NCBI GenBank assembly: GCA_945865295.1
Contig: CAMBDE010000004.1
Coordinates: 1 to 59,489 of the forward strand
Direction of reading: 5' to 3'
From: Chitinophaga pinensis
GTDB taxonomy: Bacteria > Bacteroidota > Bacteroidia > Chitinophagales > Chitinophagaceae
Length of the DNA: 59,489 nt
Both the position numbers and the translations under genes were made by a program. Of this stretch, positions 1 through 9,918 are shown piece after piece (position 1 is the stretch's first letter; each line of letters starts with the position of its first letter). The notes under the pieces are model-generated. The model had not been told where the DNA came from and ran no database searches. It saw only the letters and a program-made list of their open reading frames with translations.

Positions 1-14
1 AATCTGCTGAAATA

Positions 15-1490
15 ATGAAAGAAAATCGCACTATACACCTTCAGGAGGTCCTTTTTGGTTCTTCTATTAAAGCAGAATCGAGAAGGATCAGTCAACTTGT
101 TAAGCAAGGTACAATTATAAAAATAGCACCAAATCTTTATACAAGTAACATACATGATACCTCTGAGAATATTATTAAGCGTAATTGGTTCCGGATTCTT
201 GCTACCCAATATCCAAATGCATTACTAAGTCATCGAAGTGCATTGGAGTGCAAGCCAACATCCAAAGAGTGCCATATTTATTTAACATATACCTACAATA
301 AAGTTGTTAAGCTACCGGGCATGATCATCCATTTACAATCAGGTCCACCCATTTTTGAGGGTGATAATAGCTTCTTTTCTGAATTATACTTATCACAACA
401 GGCAAGGGCATTTCTGGAAAATTTTCAGCAATCTAGAAAAACAGGTGAACAATCCCGAACACTCACTAGGGAACAGATAGAAGAAAGGCTAGAGAATATC
501 ATACGGTCTAAAGGGGAGAATGGGTTAAATATTTTACGTGATAGGGCGAGGGAAATTGCACCGGCGTTGAAAATGGAAAAGGAGTTTTTAGTATTGAATA
601 AAATTATTAGTGCAATGCTAAGTACGCAACCATTAGGCATATTATCTTCAAGCGTGGGTAAAGCGCGCTCCTTAGGTGAACCTTTTGATTCAGGTAGAAT
701 TGCAATTTTTGAATTACTCTATGATGCACTTGCAGGTAATATTTACCCTGAATATGTTGATAAAAATACAAGCCGTGCTGCTTACCAGAGCTTTGCATTC
801 TTTGAAAGCTATTTTTCTAATTACATTGAAGGAACCATTTTTGACGTAGAAGAAGCTAGGCAAATCATCACCACAGAAACGCCCTTACCAGCTAGAAATG
901 AAGATTCGCACGATGTATTAGGGACTTATAAGCTAACATCTAATCCAACTGAAATGTCTATTTGTCCATCATCTCCATCTGAATTAATTGATTTGCTGTT
1001 CAGTCGTCATGCAATCCTTTTATCAGCAAGAACAAACAAAAATCCAGGACAGTTCAAAAACATAAATAATCGAGCAGGAGATACAGAATTTGTCGATTGG
1101 AAATTAGTGATGGGAACATTAAAAAAAGGATTTGATTGGTATTCAATGTTACAGGATCCATTCGCAAGAGCAATCTATATGATGTTCCTAGTAAGTGAAG
1201 TACACCCTTTTTTAGATGGCAATGGAAGGGTTGCAAGAGTAATGCTGAATGCAGAACTTTCAAATATGAAATTATCTAAGATTATTATTCCTACTGTTTA
1301 TCGGGAGGACTATGTTGGGGCATTAAGAAAACTAACACGTCAGAATGATCCTGACCCATACATACGTGTGATGCTAAAGGGATATGAATTCAGTTCCACT
1401 ATCCATGGAGAAGATAACTTTGAAATGGAAAAATATTTGATTTCCTGCGATGCTTTCAAGGAACCAAAATACGGCAAGCTGCATTTTTAA
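15..1490 (+). CDS. Fic family protein with N-terminal AbiEi-like antitoxin/wHTH domain
   Basis: Fic motif HPFLDGNGRVAR; upstream inhibitory-type motif SNYIEG; N-terminus (SRRISQLVKQGTIIKIAPNLYTS...NALLSHRSAL...LPGMIIH) resembles type IV AbiEi antitoxins. Confidence 0.85.
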   Translation: MKENRTIHLQEVLFGSSIKAESRRISQLVKQGTIIKIAPNLYTSNIHDTSENIIKRNWFRILATQYPNALLSHRSALECKPTSKECHIYLTYTYNKVVKLPGMIIHLQSGPPIFEGDNSFFSELYLSQQARAFLENFQQSRKTGEQSRTLTREQIEERLENIIRSKGENGLNILRDRAREIAPALKMEKEFLVLNKIISAMLSTQPLGILSSSVGKARSLGEPFDSGRIAIFELLYDALAGNIYPEYVDKNTSRAAYQSFAFFESYFSNYIEGTIFDVEEARQIITTETPLPARNEDSHDVLGTYKLTSNPTEMSICPSSPSELIDLLFSRHAILLSARTNKNPGQFKNINNRAGDTEFVDWKLVMGTLKKGFDWYSMLQDPFARAIYMMFLVSEVHPFLDGNGRVARVMLNAELSNMKLSKIIIPTVYREDYVGALRKLTRQNDPDPYIRVMLKGYEFSSTIHGEDNFEMEKYLISCDAFKEPKYGKLHF

Positions 1491-1548
1491 GTATGTTTTT
1501 CTTAATACCATTTTAGTCTGTTTAATCATATTCCGACGAAACGACTTT

Positions 1549-1571
1549 ATATTAGTGTGGACCACACTAAT
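1549..1571. repeat. 23-bp direct repeat copy 1 with palindromic core ATTAGTGTGG-A-CCACACTAAT
   Basis: ATATTAGTGTGGACCACACTAAT; identical copy at 52932-52954. Confidence 0.9.
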
Positions 1572-1668
1572 TATAGGGTATTTTACAATTGATTATCAGC
1601 TAGTTAGGTTTCAAATACGCACCAAATTGCACACCGGATATGTTCTTTCAAAAGTGGCAAAGTCTAAT

Positions 1669-2115
1669 TTATTGAACAACATCCAAATATGGTAGACAAC
1701 AGTTCATAATACTTCCATTCTTAAATCCAACATTAGATACTATTTTTCCAGGCAATATAATCCCTTTATACAAATAATCATCTGTGCAAAGTATTGTAAA
1801 ATCAATATGATTCCCTTCTGAATTTACATTCCACGCATGGCTTATTTTATAACCAGATTTTTTGTTTACAATAACTCCTTCGACGTATTGATATCCAATA
1901 TAAGTTTTTTGAATAGCATTCCGATAACACGATTGAGCTTTCATTTTGTTACTCTTTTTTGGAGGTGGAAATACATCAAAAATTTCTCCCACCTGATGAA
2001 GAATTTTTTCTGAGTATTTGACTTTTAGATTATTAATTACATTGGGAGGATAAAATGAATTTAATTCATTAAATCTTTGCTGGTACTCATCGTCTCTTAA
2101 AAATGAAATTTTCAT
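1669..2115 (-). CDS. hypothetical protein with possible Cys-His-Asp (papain/transglutaminase-like) arrangement
   Basis: ORF 148 aa; SCYRNA...YVEGV...HAWNV...HIDFT pattern. Confidence 0.6.
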   Translation of the reverse strand: MKISFLRDDEYQQRFNELNSFYPPNVINNLKVKYSEKILHQVGEIFDVFPPPKKSNKMKAQSCYRNAIQKTYIGYQYVEGVIVNKKSGYKISHAWNVNSEGNHIDFTILCTDDYLYKGIILPGKIVSNVGFKNGSIMNCCLPYLDVVQ

Positions 2116-2227
2116 GATATAATTATTTTTTAAATTGAATCGGAATTATCAGATGTGATCAAAATAATCCAGACATAATATTATTGATGTGTGAGGAAGC
2201 TTGTTTCTATTAGTAAATTTTGGGTAT

Positions 2228-2740
2228 TTATATAAAAAATGGCCTTCGTTTAAAGAAATGAAACACAGCCTCATCATTTACAAAGCGTTCCATAACCTGC
2301 ACTGCATTTGCAAAAGGCTGTTTGAACATCCCGGACCATTCTTCGCGGTTTCTGAGCCATTCAATGACCAATTCTTTTAATCTTCCTCGTAGTACAAAGT
2401 CATTCATCGATTTCTCCTTTGATACATTGTAAAAAATATAATCAATAGAAGAGAATGACTTATAGATTGCTGGAAACCCTGGAATGTCAATTTTTGCAAA
2501 CAAAACTTGATTATCAATAGAATTAAACATAGTGAGTATTTCAATCTCTAATGCCGCTTCGTTGTTGGCAATAATTAGCAGTATTTCAGTTCGGATTGCA
2601 GAAATGATATTATGGTAATCATCTAGTTTTGAATCTACTTGGCTGAGGGATCGCATATGCCTTTCCCTGATTTGTTGTAATTCATCATAATTTGAGTCAG
2701 CATCTAAACGAAATGAATTAAGTTGTTCTAATTGTTCCAT
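2228..2740 (-). CDS. hypothetical protein
   Basis: ORF 170 aa, no strong overlapping alternative. Confidence 0.55.
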   Translation of the reverse strand: MEQLEQLNSFRLDADSNYDELQQIRERHMRSLSQVDSKLDDYHNIISAIRTEILLIIANNEAALEIEILTMFNSIDNQVLFAKIDIPGFPAIYKSFSSIDYIFYNVSKEKSMNDFVLRGRLKELVIEWLRNREEWSGMFKQPFANAVQVMERFVNDEAVFHFFKRRPFFI

Positions 2741-2761
2741 AATATTTAATTAATTGGTTTT

Positions 2762-3181
2762 TTAGAATTTAGAGAAAACTACTTCCTTTTGAATTAAATT
2801 TTCAACAAGCCTGCTTACAATGACTTCTTTTATTTCTTGGTAAATAAGCTCACTTGGTATATAATCTGACACAAAATCATTGTAATCCTTTTCAGAATCC
2901 AAGGTGCCCCTTTCACTAATTCCACCTACATATTCAATTCTAAAACAGCCGAATGGAATTTCATTCTTGATTTCTTGGTAGATTAAATTACTAAACTCAA
3001 AACCTTTTAATTCGTCAATTTTTAAAGGGATTTGATTTTCATCTTTTTTTATAAAAATTCCCCAATAATAGCCACAATCATGACATCTTTTATTATTTTC
3101 ATGATCTGAAGAATGAAAATTTTGAACAAAATTCTCGCTTTCACATCTTGGACATATACCGTCAATACTTATACTTACCAT
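2762..3181 (-). CDS. hypothetical zinc-ribbon protein
   Basis: CPRCESENF...KRCHDCGYYWG CxxC...CxxC pattern. Confidence 0.6.
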   Translation of the reverse strand: MVSISIDGICPRCESENFVQNFHSSDHENNKRCHDCGYYWGIFIKKDENQIPLKIDELKGFEFSNLIYQEIKNEIPFGCFRIEYVGGISERGTLDSEKDYNDFVSDYIPSELIYQEIKEVIVSRLVENLIQKEVVFSKF

Positions 3182-3342
3182 GTTATTTATTTTTTTGTTT
3201 TATTTTTTAATTGAAATTTAAGCCTGACCTCATCCTCTAAATACAATTTCATGGGACTAGCGGTACTATAGTGTGGATTTTTTTTCTCAATAACATGTAG
3301 ATTAATTAGTTGATTTTCCTCAATTTTATACTCATTCATTAA

Positions 3343-3492
3343 TCAAGTTTTACAAATAATAAAACCACCTTTATTTTCCCCGCTAAAGGGATATTTAGTA
3401 GCCAATTCTAATGCTTTTTTATACTCATGCTCAGTAATTAACTTAATAACCTGAACTCGATATTTTTCTATGGTAGTTTGTTTTATATTCAT
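3343..3492 (-). CDS. small hypothetical protein (internal start MNIKQTT preferred)
   Basis: short ORF abutting the integrase 3' end; the longer listed start would overlap the integrase. Confidence 0.3.
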   Translation of the reverse strand: MNIKQTTIEKYRVQVIKLITEHEYKKALELATKYPFSGENKGGFIICKT

Positions 3493-3493
3493 T

Positions 3494-4807
3494 TTAAATA
3501 AGAATTTTATTTTCACTTGATACTGCATATCTTTCATTCCATATCCCATCTAATTTGTCTGCATATTGATCTGGAGACACTTTGATATATCGCATAAAAG
3601 ACTTGTGCGACTTATGCCCACTAATCGACATAATTATTAATGGATCGGTTCCTTTAATGATCTCGTTCGAACAAAAACTGCGGCGGCTGGTATGGGTTTG
3701 AAGAAAAGAAAATTTCATTGCAACTATTTCTTTAAGCTCTCGACCATAAGTCACTTGTCTAATAAATGGAACGTGGAGACATGGTAGTTTCTCTCCTACT
3801 AGTTTAATGATTCGGTTAAACTCATTATTTTTTGGTACCTTAGGCAAAGCATTGTTATACTTCTTCAATATGGTATTAACAACCGGATGAATGGGAATGG
3901 TAACTTTTCCTCCAGTTTTCTTTTGAACAAATTCAAGCCGATTATTTCTAATAGCAGATGGATCAATGGTTGAATAGTCTGAAAAACGCATTGCTGTAAA
4001 GCACCCAACTACAAACACATCGCGAACTTGCTCATGGATTGGGTCATCAAAATCTTTTATCTCTAGAAGTTGTAATATTTCACTTTCAGTCAGATAAATA
4101 CTATCTGTTTCTTCACGACGGGTATCAAATTCTAATTCGATCATTTTAGCAGCAGGAATTTTCTTTAGTTTAACCGCGTACTTAATAATCTGCAAAAGAT
4201 CCATCATGGCTTTTGCATGCGTATTCATTGCAAATTCTTCATCAATGATTAGAAAGTCGCTAAACTTATCGATGTCGCTTTGTGAAAAATCTTTTAATGA
4301 TAAAATCTTTTTTGTTTGCTCTTGAAATTTCAACAAATACCCCTTAGTGGTTCTATAAGACCCTATTGATGTAGGCTTTAGCTTTTGACGCTTTGGGGAT
4401 AGCCTCACTCCAGATTCACAATCTTGAATAAACTGATCCAAGAATCCAATAAGGGTTTCTTTTGGTTGATAAAACTTAGCTACAGGTTCCCCTTTTTTGC
4501 GATCTGGACGGTCAACTAATGCGGTTAATTTAGATTGCAGTTCAATAAAGTTCATTTTAGATTTTCCATTTTTATATTGATCTAATAAAGTTAAGATGTC
4601 AATCTCTAGCTCCTTTAGTCTTTGGATAAGAAGTGTCGTTGTAGACTTGCCTATATAGGATTTGACAAAACACTTCTTTCTATCCCAATGATCCGTTTCT
4701 ACACTTCTGCCAGTGTATAAAAATATACTTACTCCGCTTACTGAAATTTTTGCGCGAATGCTACTTACTTTTTGTTTTGGTCTAGCCAATGAAAATGAAA
4801 TACTCAT
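3494..4807 (-). CDS. tyrosine recombinase / site-specific integrase (Bacteroidetes type)
   Basis: catalytic R-H-R-H-Y pattern: TAMRFSDYS, THTSRRSF, SGHKSHKSFMRYIK. Confidence 0.95.
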   Translation of the reverse strand: MSISFSLARPKQKVSSIRAKISVSGVSIFLYTGRSVETDHWDRKKCFVKSYIGKSTTTLLIQRLKELEIDILTLLDQYKNGKSKMNFIELQSKLTALVDRPDRKKGEPVAKFYQPKETLIGFLDQFIQDCESGVRLSPKRQKLKPTSIGSYRTTKGYLLKFQEQTKKILSLKDFSQSDIDKFSDFLIIDEEFAMNTHAKAMMDLLQIIKYAVKLKKIPAAKMIELEFDTRREETDSIYLTESEILQLLEIKDFDDPIHEQVRDVFVVGCFTAMRFSDYSTIDPSAIRNNRLEFVQKKTGGKVTIPIHPVVNTILKKYNNALPKVPKNNEFNRIIKLVGEKLPCLHVPFIRQVTYGRELKEIVAMKFSFLQTHTSRRSFCSNEIIKGTDPLIIMSISGHKSHKSFMRYIKVSPDQYADKLDGIWNERYAVSSENKILI

Positions 4808-4858
4808 TATATATATATTTTAGTTAAGTGTCTTTAAAGAATCAATTATGCACGATAA

Positions 4859-5041
4859 TTAGGTATCTAAAAATGGAAAGTTTTCTTCTGCATCTTCTTT
4901 CCCATATGCTGCCATACTTAAGACGTATCTCATACCAGCTAACATTCCGCTATTAAAACCATGCTCCCAGCTTCGGTTATTACCTTTTATTAAATCTTTC
5001 ACCTCTTCTGGATACAATTCTTCAATACGTTTTCTATTCAC
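4859..5041 (-). CDS. small hypothetical protein
   Basis: 60 aa ORF in element gene order. Confidence 0.45.
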   Translation of the reverse strand: MNRKRIEELYPEEVKDLIKGNNRSWEHGFNSGMLAGMRYVLSMAAYGKEDAEENFPFLDT

Positions 5042-5195
5042 TTTGGATCCTTTTATATGATCATTTTTTGGGGATGAACGTGCATACCAAACGAGCTCGA
5101 AGTATTTTCTCTCTAAGTTTTTTACTTCAAAAATGATGTCTTTTTTTTCATATTTATAAAAAGCGGATACTCGCCGCTCCGAGTTTTTTTATTTA

Positions 5196-5477
5196 TTAAT
5201 TATTTTTGCTACTCAAATAATTGACTATAGAAGACTTCAGAAATCGATATTTTGCACCACTTTTCTGACCCACTACCTTACCCTCTAAGAACAGCTTAGT
5301 CATCGTCTGCTCACTTAGCTTCAGTAGCTCTGCAGCCTGTTTTCTATCGAGTACTTCATCTTTAAAACCTTCACCTAGCATCGGGCTTTGCAAGATTAAT
5401 TGAACTTCATTTCTGACAACTGTTGACATTAAATCAACTAAATCATCCATACTTACAGTTACGATTCTTGTTTGCAT
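5196..5477 (-). CDS. HTH (MerR/excisionase-like) DNA-binding protein
   Basis: VLDRKQAAELLKLSEQTMTKLFLEGKVVGQKSGAKYRFLKSSIVNYL HTH_17-like. Confidence 0.75.
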   Translation of the reverse strand: MQTRIVTVSMDDLVDLMSTVVRNEVQLILQSPMLGEGFKDEVLDRKQAAELLKLSEQTMTKLFLEGKVVGQKSGAKYRFLKSSIVNYLSSKNN

Positions 5478-5536
5478 TTTAAATAGTTTTATTTGTTTTG
5501 AAATATTTTTTTTTCAAAGTTTTTAAGCAAAAAAAA

Positions 5537-6079
5537 TTACCCCGCTATCATCCCATATGTATCAATATATAGATCTTTGATTTTAGCTTTAATTTCATTC
5601 TCTGCATTTTTAATGGTTTTATGGTCATATTTGCCATTTTTGAACATCAAATTGGAAGTATTGCCAAGGCTTAGAGAAAATTTCAAAACCTTCTTTCCGG
5701 AATCATCAATCCAATAGCCGCGCATAACGGAATACTTGTGTTCATTGTTTGAACTCTTATTAACACTCACAATTGTATCTGGCTGAATAAGCTGTCTGAG
5801 TCTAGAAATTTGTATTCGAGATATCTTAAACAACCTATTCAATTGATTAATTGTATAAATAGTCATGGTGTTACTTGATCCTTTGATCTCGCCATAATAG
5901 TTTTCTCTATAAACATCTTTCAACCTTTGCAATTCCTTCAAAAAAAGCGAATTCTCCACATCCCGAATCGTTTCAGCCTGAAACCCATCAAAATTTAAAA
6001 AATCTTCTGTTTTTTTATCATGATCATCCTGACTCTCCCCCATCGCTGCAAAAGGGAAAAAGAAAGCATATTTTGCCAT
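5537..6079 (-). CDS. hypothetical protein with possible central HTH (start MAKYAFFFPF)
   Basis: ORF; YTINQLNRLFKISRIQISRLRQL resembles an HTH. Confidence 0.5.
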   Translation of the reverse strand: MAKYAFFFPFAAMGESQDDHDKKTEDFLNFDGFQAETIRDVENSLFLKELQRLKDVYRENYYGEIKGSSNTMTIYTINQLNRLFKISRIQISRLRQLIQPDTIVSVNKSSNNEHKYSVMRGYWIDDSGKKVLKFSLSLGNTSNLMFKNGKYDHKTIKNAENEIKAKIKDLYIDTYGMIAG

Positions 6080-6274
6080 TAATACAGTTGATATTGTTAA
6101 TATAGAAATCATTTTTTTGTTATTGGTTCACAAAAATACTTTGAAATATTTTAATTTCAATACATATTTGAAAGTATTTTTTTTCAAACCATATGATTTT
6201 GTTACAATCTATTGATTATCTATATGTTATAATCATATTCAATAATCTACTCTTCACACCTCCCTGCCTGTAAG

Positions 6275-6319
6275 TATCCCATATCCCCCAGGTCGGAGTC
6301 CCAATCCCCTATATGGATA
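6275..6319. other. imperfect inverted repeat in a C-rich intergenic segment
   Basis: TATCCCATAT ... ATATGGATA flanking CCCCCAGGTCGGAGTCCCAATCCCCT. Confidence 0.35.
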
Positions 6320-6376
6320 ACCCTACCGTACACCAAATTTTGAGTCAAAGTTGGCATTTCAGAATGTATCCCAAAC

Positions 6377-6565
6377 CTATTTTGTAGTTGTATTGCGTGA
6401 TGAGTTCTTCAGCTCCTGAATTAAATTCCTAAAAAAATCCGAGATAGAAAGATTTGATTGTAAAATGTGCTGTTCTATAAATGCCCTATCTGCATTCGTA
6501 ACTCGAATCCTGATGAAGTTTTCTAATAGTTCTGGTTTCAAATTACTTTGATGATTTAAACGCAA
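6377..6565 (-). CDS. small ribbon-helix-helix/MobC-like protein
   Basis: FIRIRVTNADRAFIEQHILQSNLSISDFFRNLI; similar to the neighbouring ORF. Confidence 0.5.
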   Translation of the reverse strand: MRLNHQSNLKPELLENFIRIRVTNADRAFIEQHILQSNLSISDFFRNLIQELKNSSRNTTTK

Positions 6566-6734
6566 CTAAGGCTGGAAAATTATTTGCTGCATAAAAATGC
6601 AAGGATCTACGCACATGTTCGCTAATATTTGAATAGTCTGACGCATTTATTTGCTCTATAATTTTAAATTCTTGCGGGGTAAGTCGTAAGCGAATGAATT
6701 TTGATCTTTTAGGTTTTGTTTTATTCATATCCAT
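6543..6734 (-). CDS. small ribbon-helix-helix/MobC-like protein (paralogue)
   Basis: FIRLRLTPQEFKIIEQINASDYSNISEHVRRSL. Confidence 0.55.
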   Translation of the reverse strand: MDMNKTKPKRSKFIRLRLTPQEFKIIEQINASDYSNISEHVRRSLHFYAANNFPALVAFKSSK

Positions 6735-6825
6735 ATTGTTTATATATAAATATCAAGAAAAACTAAAATATTTTTGTTTTGGAATACTTTTTCTAAAGTC
6801 CTACATATTTATTAATAAAAATATT

Positions 6826-9288
6826 ATGGAACAAAAAAAGTATCAAATCACAATCAACCCAACTCCGATTAAATTAAAGCCCTCAAAGTCGGATAAGTCA
6901 ATAGGCATAATTTATAATAACCTAAAATTAAAAACGGGTTTAACAGCAAATGAAATTGCCACTATTGTTCAGCAACCATATGGCTACACTTGGTCGGGTG
7001 GTGTTTTTAATGGTCTGGTAAAAAATGAAAATTGGTTATCTCAAAATGTGATAGGAATCGACTTTGACAATAAAGAGTCAATCATTTATCCTGAGGATGT
7101 TATTAAAAGACTAGAAAAGTATACCATTACACCGCAAATATGGTACCGTACATTTTCGTCAACGGATCAATTGTTAAAATTCAGGATAATGCTTCTGCTA
7201 GATGCTGAAATCATAGACCCAGGTCATCATGATGTATTAATGAAAGGGTTAAAAGCTGTATTCCCAGAAGCAGACTCTAAGTGTTTTAGAAAAGGTGGTT
7301 TCTTTTTTGCTGGAACAGATTCTCAAATAATATCCACGGAAGAAATTAAAACTTCTAAGCTCACCAAACATTTATCGCTTGAGTTGATCACTAAAGATAA
7401 AGGAAGAACCAGATCTATTGCACCCTTAAAGGGATGTAGTTTTTTGTTGGGGGGAGAAGTTGGAGAAAAAGGTAATTTATTATATAACAATAATAATAAA
7501 CAACGGAATTCTCCAAATACCGCCGGCGCTATTCCTGAAGGGAAAGAACAACTAAATATCGATTGGGATTTAGCTAGACATAAAGTCAAGATTATAGACC
7601 AATTCTTAAATGGTAAATGGTTGGATCATGATGAGCTATTCGGTCTTGCTACCAATTTGATCAATTTTAAAGGAGGAAGAAAGTTGATGAATGAAACCAT
7701 GATAAAATACAATAAGCAGGGTTTAACTGAGTATACAGATAATAATTTCAATATTTTCTCTTACCTCGGAATAGTTTATTATCCCCCAGAACCAATTCAT
7801 GTTTTTTCTGATAATGACGAGGATAAACACATTTATGATTTAGAAACAGAACTATTAAATCAAAGAGGAAAAATTCAGGTATTAGAAGTAATAAATAAGA
7901 TTCCATTAAAAGAGGCAGTACAAAAGCTAAAAAATCATTTTGAATATACCCTGAAAAGTACTGAATTAGATAAAATTCATATTCTTAAACTTCCAACTGC
8001 CATTGGGAAAACAAGATTATTATCATCTGTTTCTAACGCTACAATATCTTTCCCTACTAATGACTTAAAGCAAGAGGTAACGGCACGAATGAGCGTTCCC
8101 TATCAAATGACTCCAAACATTATTAGATTCACTGATGAGCGAATAAATAAATTGATCGACAACTACTATGCAATGGGGCTACATCAAAAAGCTGTGGCTG
8201 TTTTGCACAATATCGTTTCAGGTAGATTTACTTATACTGTAAATAGTGAAGATTTAAGTCAAGCTATAGCATACCTTGATCAGCTTGAAAAGTGTATGAA
8301 GTCCGAGGAAACAGTTTTAACAACCCATACAAGGGCTGTACATTCGAAGTTTAGTCATGATACATTAATATTTGATGAAGACCCATTAGGATCGTTAGTT
8401 CAAATTAACCATGTTAAAATTTCAGATTTATTTGCGATTGGTCTTGCTCTAGAAAAGGGCAGGCAAGATTTAACCAATGTTATAAATATCCTAGAAAGTG
8501 CGAACAAAGGAGAAATAAAACTCTCTCCCACTTTACTTATAAATCTTGATGAACTAGTTGATAAGGTATCAGATTCAAAATGGGCCGATTCAAATATTTT
8601 CGGTTTTTTCTCTTCTTCCTTCTTTGTTAAGGATTCATTAGATCCGAACCTAATACACTATGTTAATAAAGTAGACTTACCCAAGGATAAGAAAATTATT
8701 ATTCTCTCTGCTACCATAAATCCAACCATCTACAAATATCTGTTCGGTGATAGAATTGAGGTATTTGATGTTGGGGATGTAGAGCAAAAGGGTAAAATAA
8801 TACAACATACCAATCGCTCCTGCTCACGTAAAGGGCTTAGGCAATATGCTAAACAGATAAGTGAAGAAGTAGGAGAAAAAAAGGTAATCACGTTTAAATC
8901 AATGAAACATGAATTTTCAAATGCCTGTGATGAAATATACTTCGGTAATTGCTCTGGATACGATACACTAGCCGGAGAAGATCTAGTTGTAGTTGGAACC
9001 CCACACCGAAATAATGTTGAATATCTATTACTAGCCAAAGTTTTGGGCATCAACTTTAAAACCTCCGATACCACTATGGGGTATAAAGAAATAGAATATA
9101 ATGGATTTAAATTTATGTTCAACTGCTATGACAATCTTGAACTCAGAGAGATCCAACTGGGATTAATTGAATCTGATTTAATTCAAGCAATTGGAAGAGC
9201 TAGAACCTTAAGAACTGATGCAACAGTAGAAGTATATTCGAATTTTCCCCTAAGAATATCTGACAAATTTATCTGGGGTAAAACTTAA
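6826..9288 (+). CDS. primase/helicase-like replication protein of a mobile element
   Basis: start MEQKKYQITI preferred; N-terminal VIGIDFDN motif as in primase-type domains; LPTAIGKT Walker A; LIFDEDP Walker B; ILSATINPTIY helicase motif. Confidence 0.75.
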   Translation: MEQKKYQITINPTPIKLKPSKSDKSIGIIYNNLKLKTGLTANEIATIVQQPYGYTWSGGVFNGLVKNENWLSQNVIGIDFDNKESIIYPEDVIKRLEKYTITPQIWYRTFSSTDQLLKFRIMLLLDAEIIDPGHHDVLMKGLKAVFPEADSKCFRKGGFFFAGTDSQIISTEEIKTSKLTKHLSLELITKDKGRTRSIAPLKGCSFLLGGEVGEKGNLLYNNNNKQRNSPNTAGAIPEGKEQLNIDWDLARHKVKIIDQFLNGKWLDHDELFGLATNLINFKGGRKLMNETMIKYNKQGLTEYTDNNFNIFSYLGIVYYPPEPIHVFSDNDEDKHIYDLETELLNQRGKIQVLEVINKIPLKEAVQKLKNHFEYTLKSTELDKIHILKLPTAIGKTRLLSSVSNATISFPTNDLKQEVTARMSVPYQMTPNIIRFTDERINKLIDNYYAMGLHQKAVAVLHNIVSGRFTYTVNSEDLSQAIAYLDQLEKCMKSEETVLTTHTRAVHSKFSHDTLIFDEDPLGSLVQINHVKISDLFAIGLALEKGRQDLTNVINILESANKGEIKLSPTLLINLDELVDKVSDSKWADSNIFGFFSSSFFVKDSLDPNLIHYVNKVDLPKDKKIIILSATINPTIYKYLFGDRIEVFDVGDVEQKGKIIQHTNRSCSRKGLRQYAKQISEEVGEKKVITFKSMKHEFSNACDEIYFGNCSGYDTLAGEDLVVVGTPHRNNVEYLLLAKVLGINFKTSDTTMGYKEIEYNGFKFMFNCYDNLELREIQLGLIESDLIQAIGRARTLRTDATVEVYSNFPLRISDKFIWGKT

Positions 9289-9469
9289 ATTATTACTGAT
9301 TAAACATGGATTTAAGTCAAAATAAACAAAAATTTAGTACCATTTGTGTCGTGTTTATCAATATACATAAGACAAGATATTTTGTAGAACTATTCGAAAC
9401 ACACTGTTACTACAAAGTTGGGATATTTACTCTAAAATCGAAATTATGATGCACTGAAATAAAAATAAA

Positions 9470-9497
9470 AAAAGGATGGTAGAAAGCCATCCTTTTT
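9470..9497. terminator. bidirectional terminator hairpin
   Basis: AAAAAGGATGG-tagaaag-CCATCCTTTTT between convergent genes. Confidence 0.8.
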
Positions 9498-9523
9498 CAA
9501 ATCATCACCTAATAATTATTAAT

Positions 9524-9868
9524 TTATAAAGAATAAAACATTACCCCACACGGTTGAATACCAATTGATGGCAAGAAATCATTGTGAAAATACCCGAATA
9601 TCAAATCATCCGATTGATTAGAAGAAAAATAACTTAATGTAGAGTCCTTTCTTTTTATTGGCTGATCAAAATTAAGTTCCAAAATTGAACTTGATCCAGG
9701 TAAACAGTCAGGATAAACCTCTTCAATTAGATCGCATTTAAATTTTATTAAATCATTATCAGAGACCTTAATTCTCATCGTTCTTCTATCCTGGCTTAAT
9801 TCTAGATCAAGCCCAAGAGAGATTAGTTTCTTTACCGAAGTACGCGGTATTGTGCTAAAATATTCCAT
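9524..9868 (-). CDS. hypothetical protein (start MEYFST)
   Basis: ORF with upstream repeat shared with the neighbouring gene. Confidence 0.5.
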   Translation of the reverse strand: MEYFSTIPRTSVKKLISLGLDLELSQDRRTMRIKVSDNDLIKFKCDLIEEVYPDCLPGSSSILELNFDQPIKRKDSTLSYFSSNQSDDLIFGYFHNDFLPSIGIQPCGVMFYSL

Positions 9869-9899
9869 ATAATTTATTTTTATAAGATAAAATATCACT

Positions 9900-9918
9900 A
9901 AAATCTTAAAAAGTAAAC
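9900..9918. repeat. 19-bp repeat AAAATCTTAAAAAGTAAAC copy 1, upstream of the 9524..9868 gene
   Basis: exact match to 10333-10351. Confidence 0.8.

Noticed and set aside
425-1263. Minus-strand ORFs 425..640, 607..798 and 1054..1263
   Set aside because: Antisense to the well-supported Fic gene, with no recognisable motifs; shadow ORFs.
1551-1571. Palindrome as a simple rho-independent terminator
   Set aside because: Near-zero loop and no downstream T-run at copy 1; exact identity of a 23-mer 51 kb away is not expected of ordinary terminators, so it is kept only as an alternative.
1450-1695. 81-aa + ORF overlapping the palindrome
   Set aside because: Overlaps the Fic 3' end, spans the palindrome, and has low-complexity hydrophobic composition; probably spurious.
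6694-6825. 44-aa N-terminal extension of the primase/helicase ORF
   Set aside because: Overlaps the divergent RHH gene start and the AT-rich promoter region; MEQKKYQITI at 6826 is a better start.
7323-9122. Minus-strand ORFs 7323..7589 and 8730..9122
   Set aside because: Antisense to the primase/helicase gene; no motifs.
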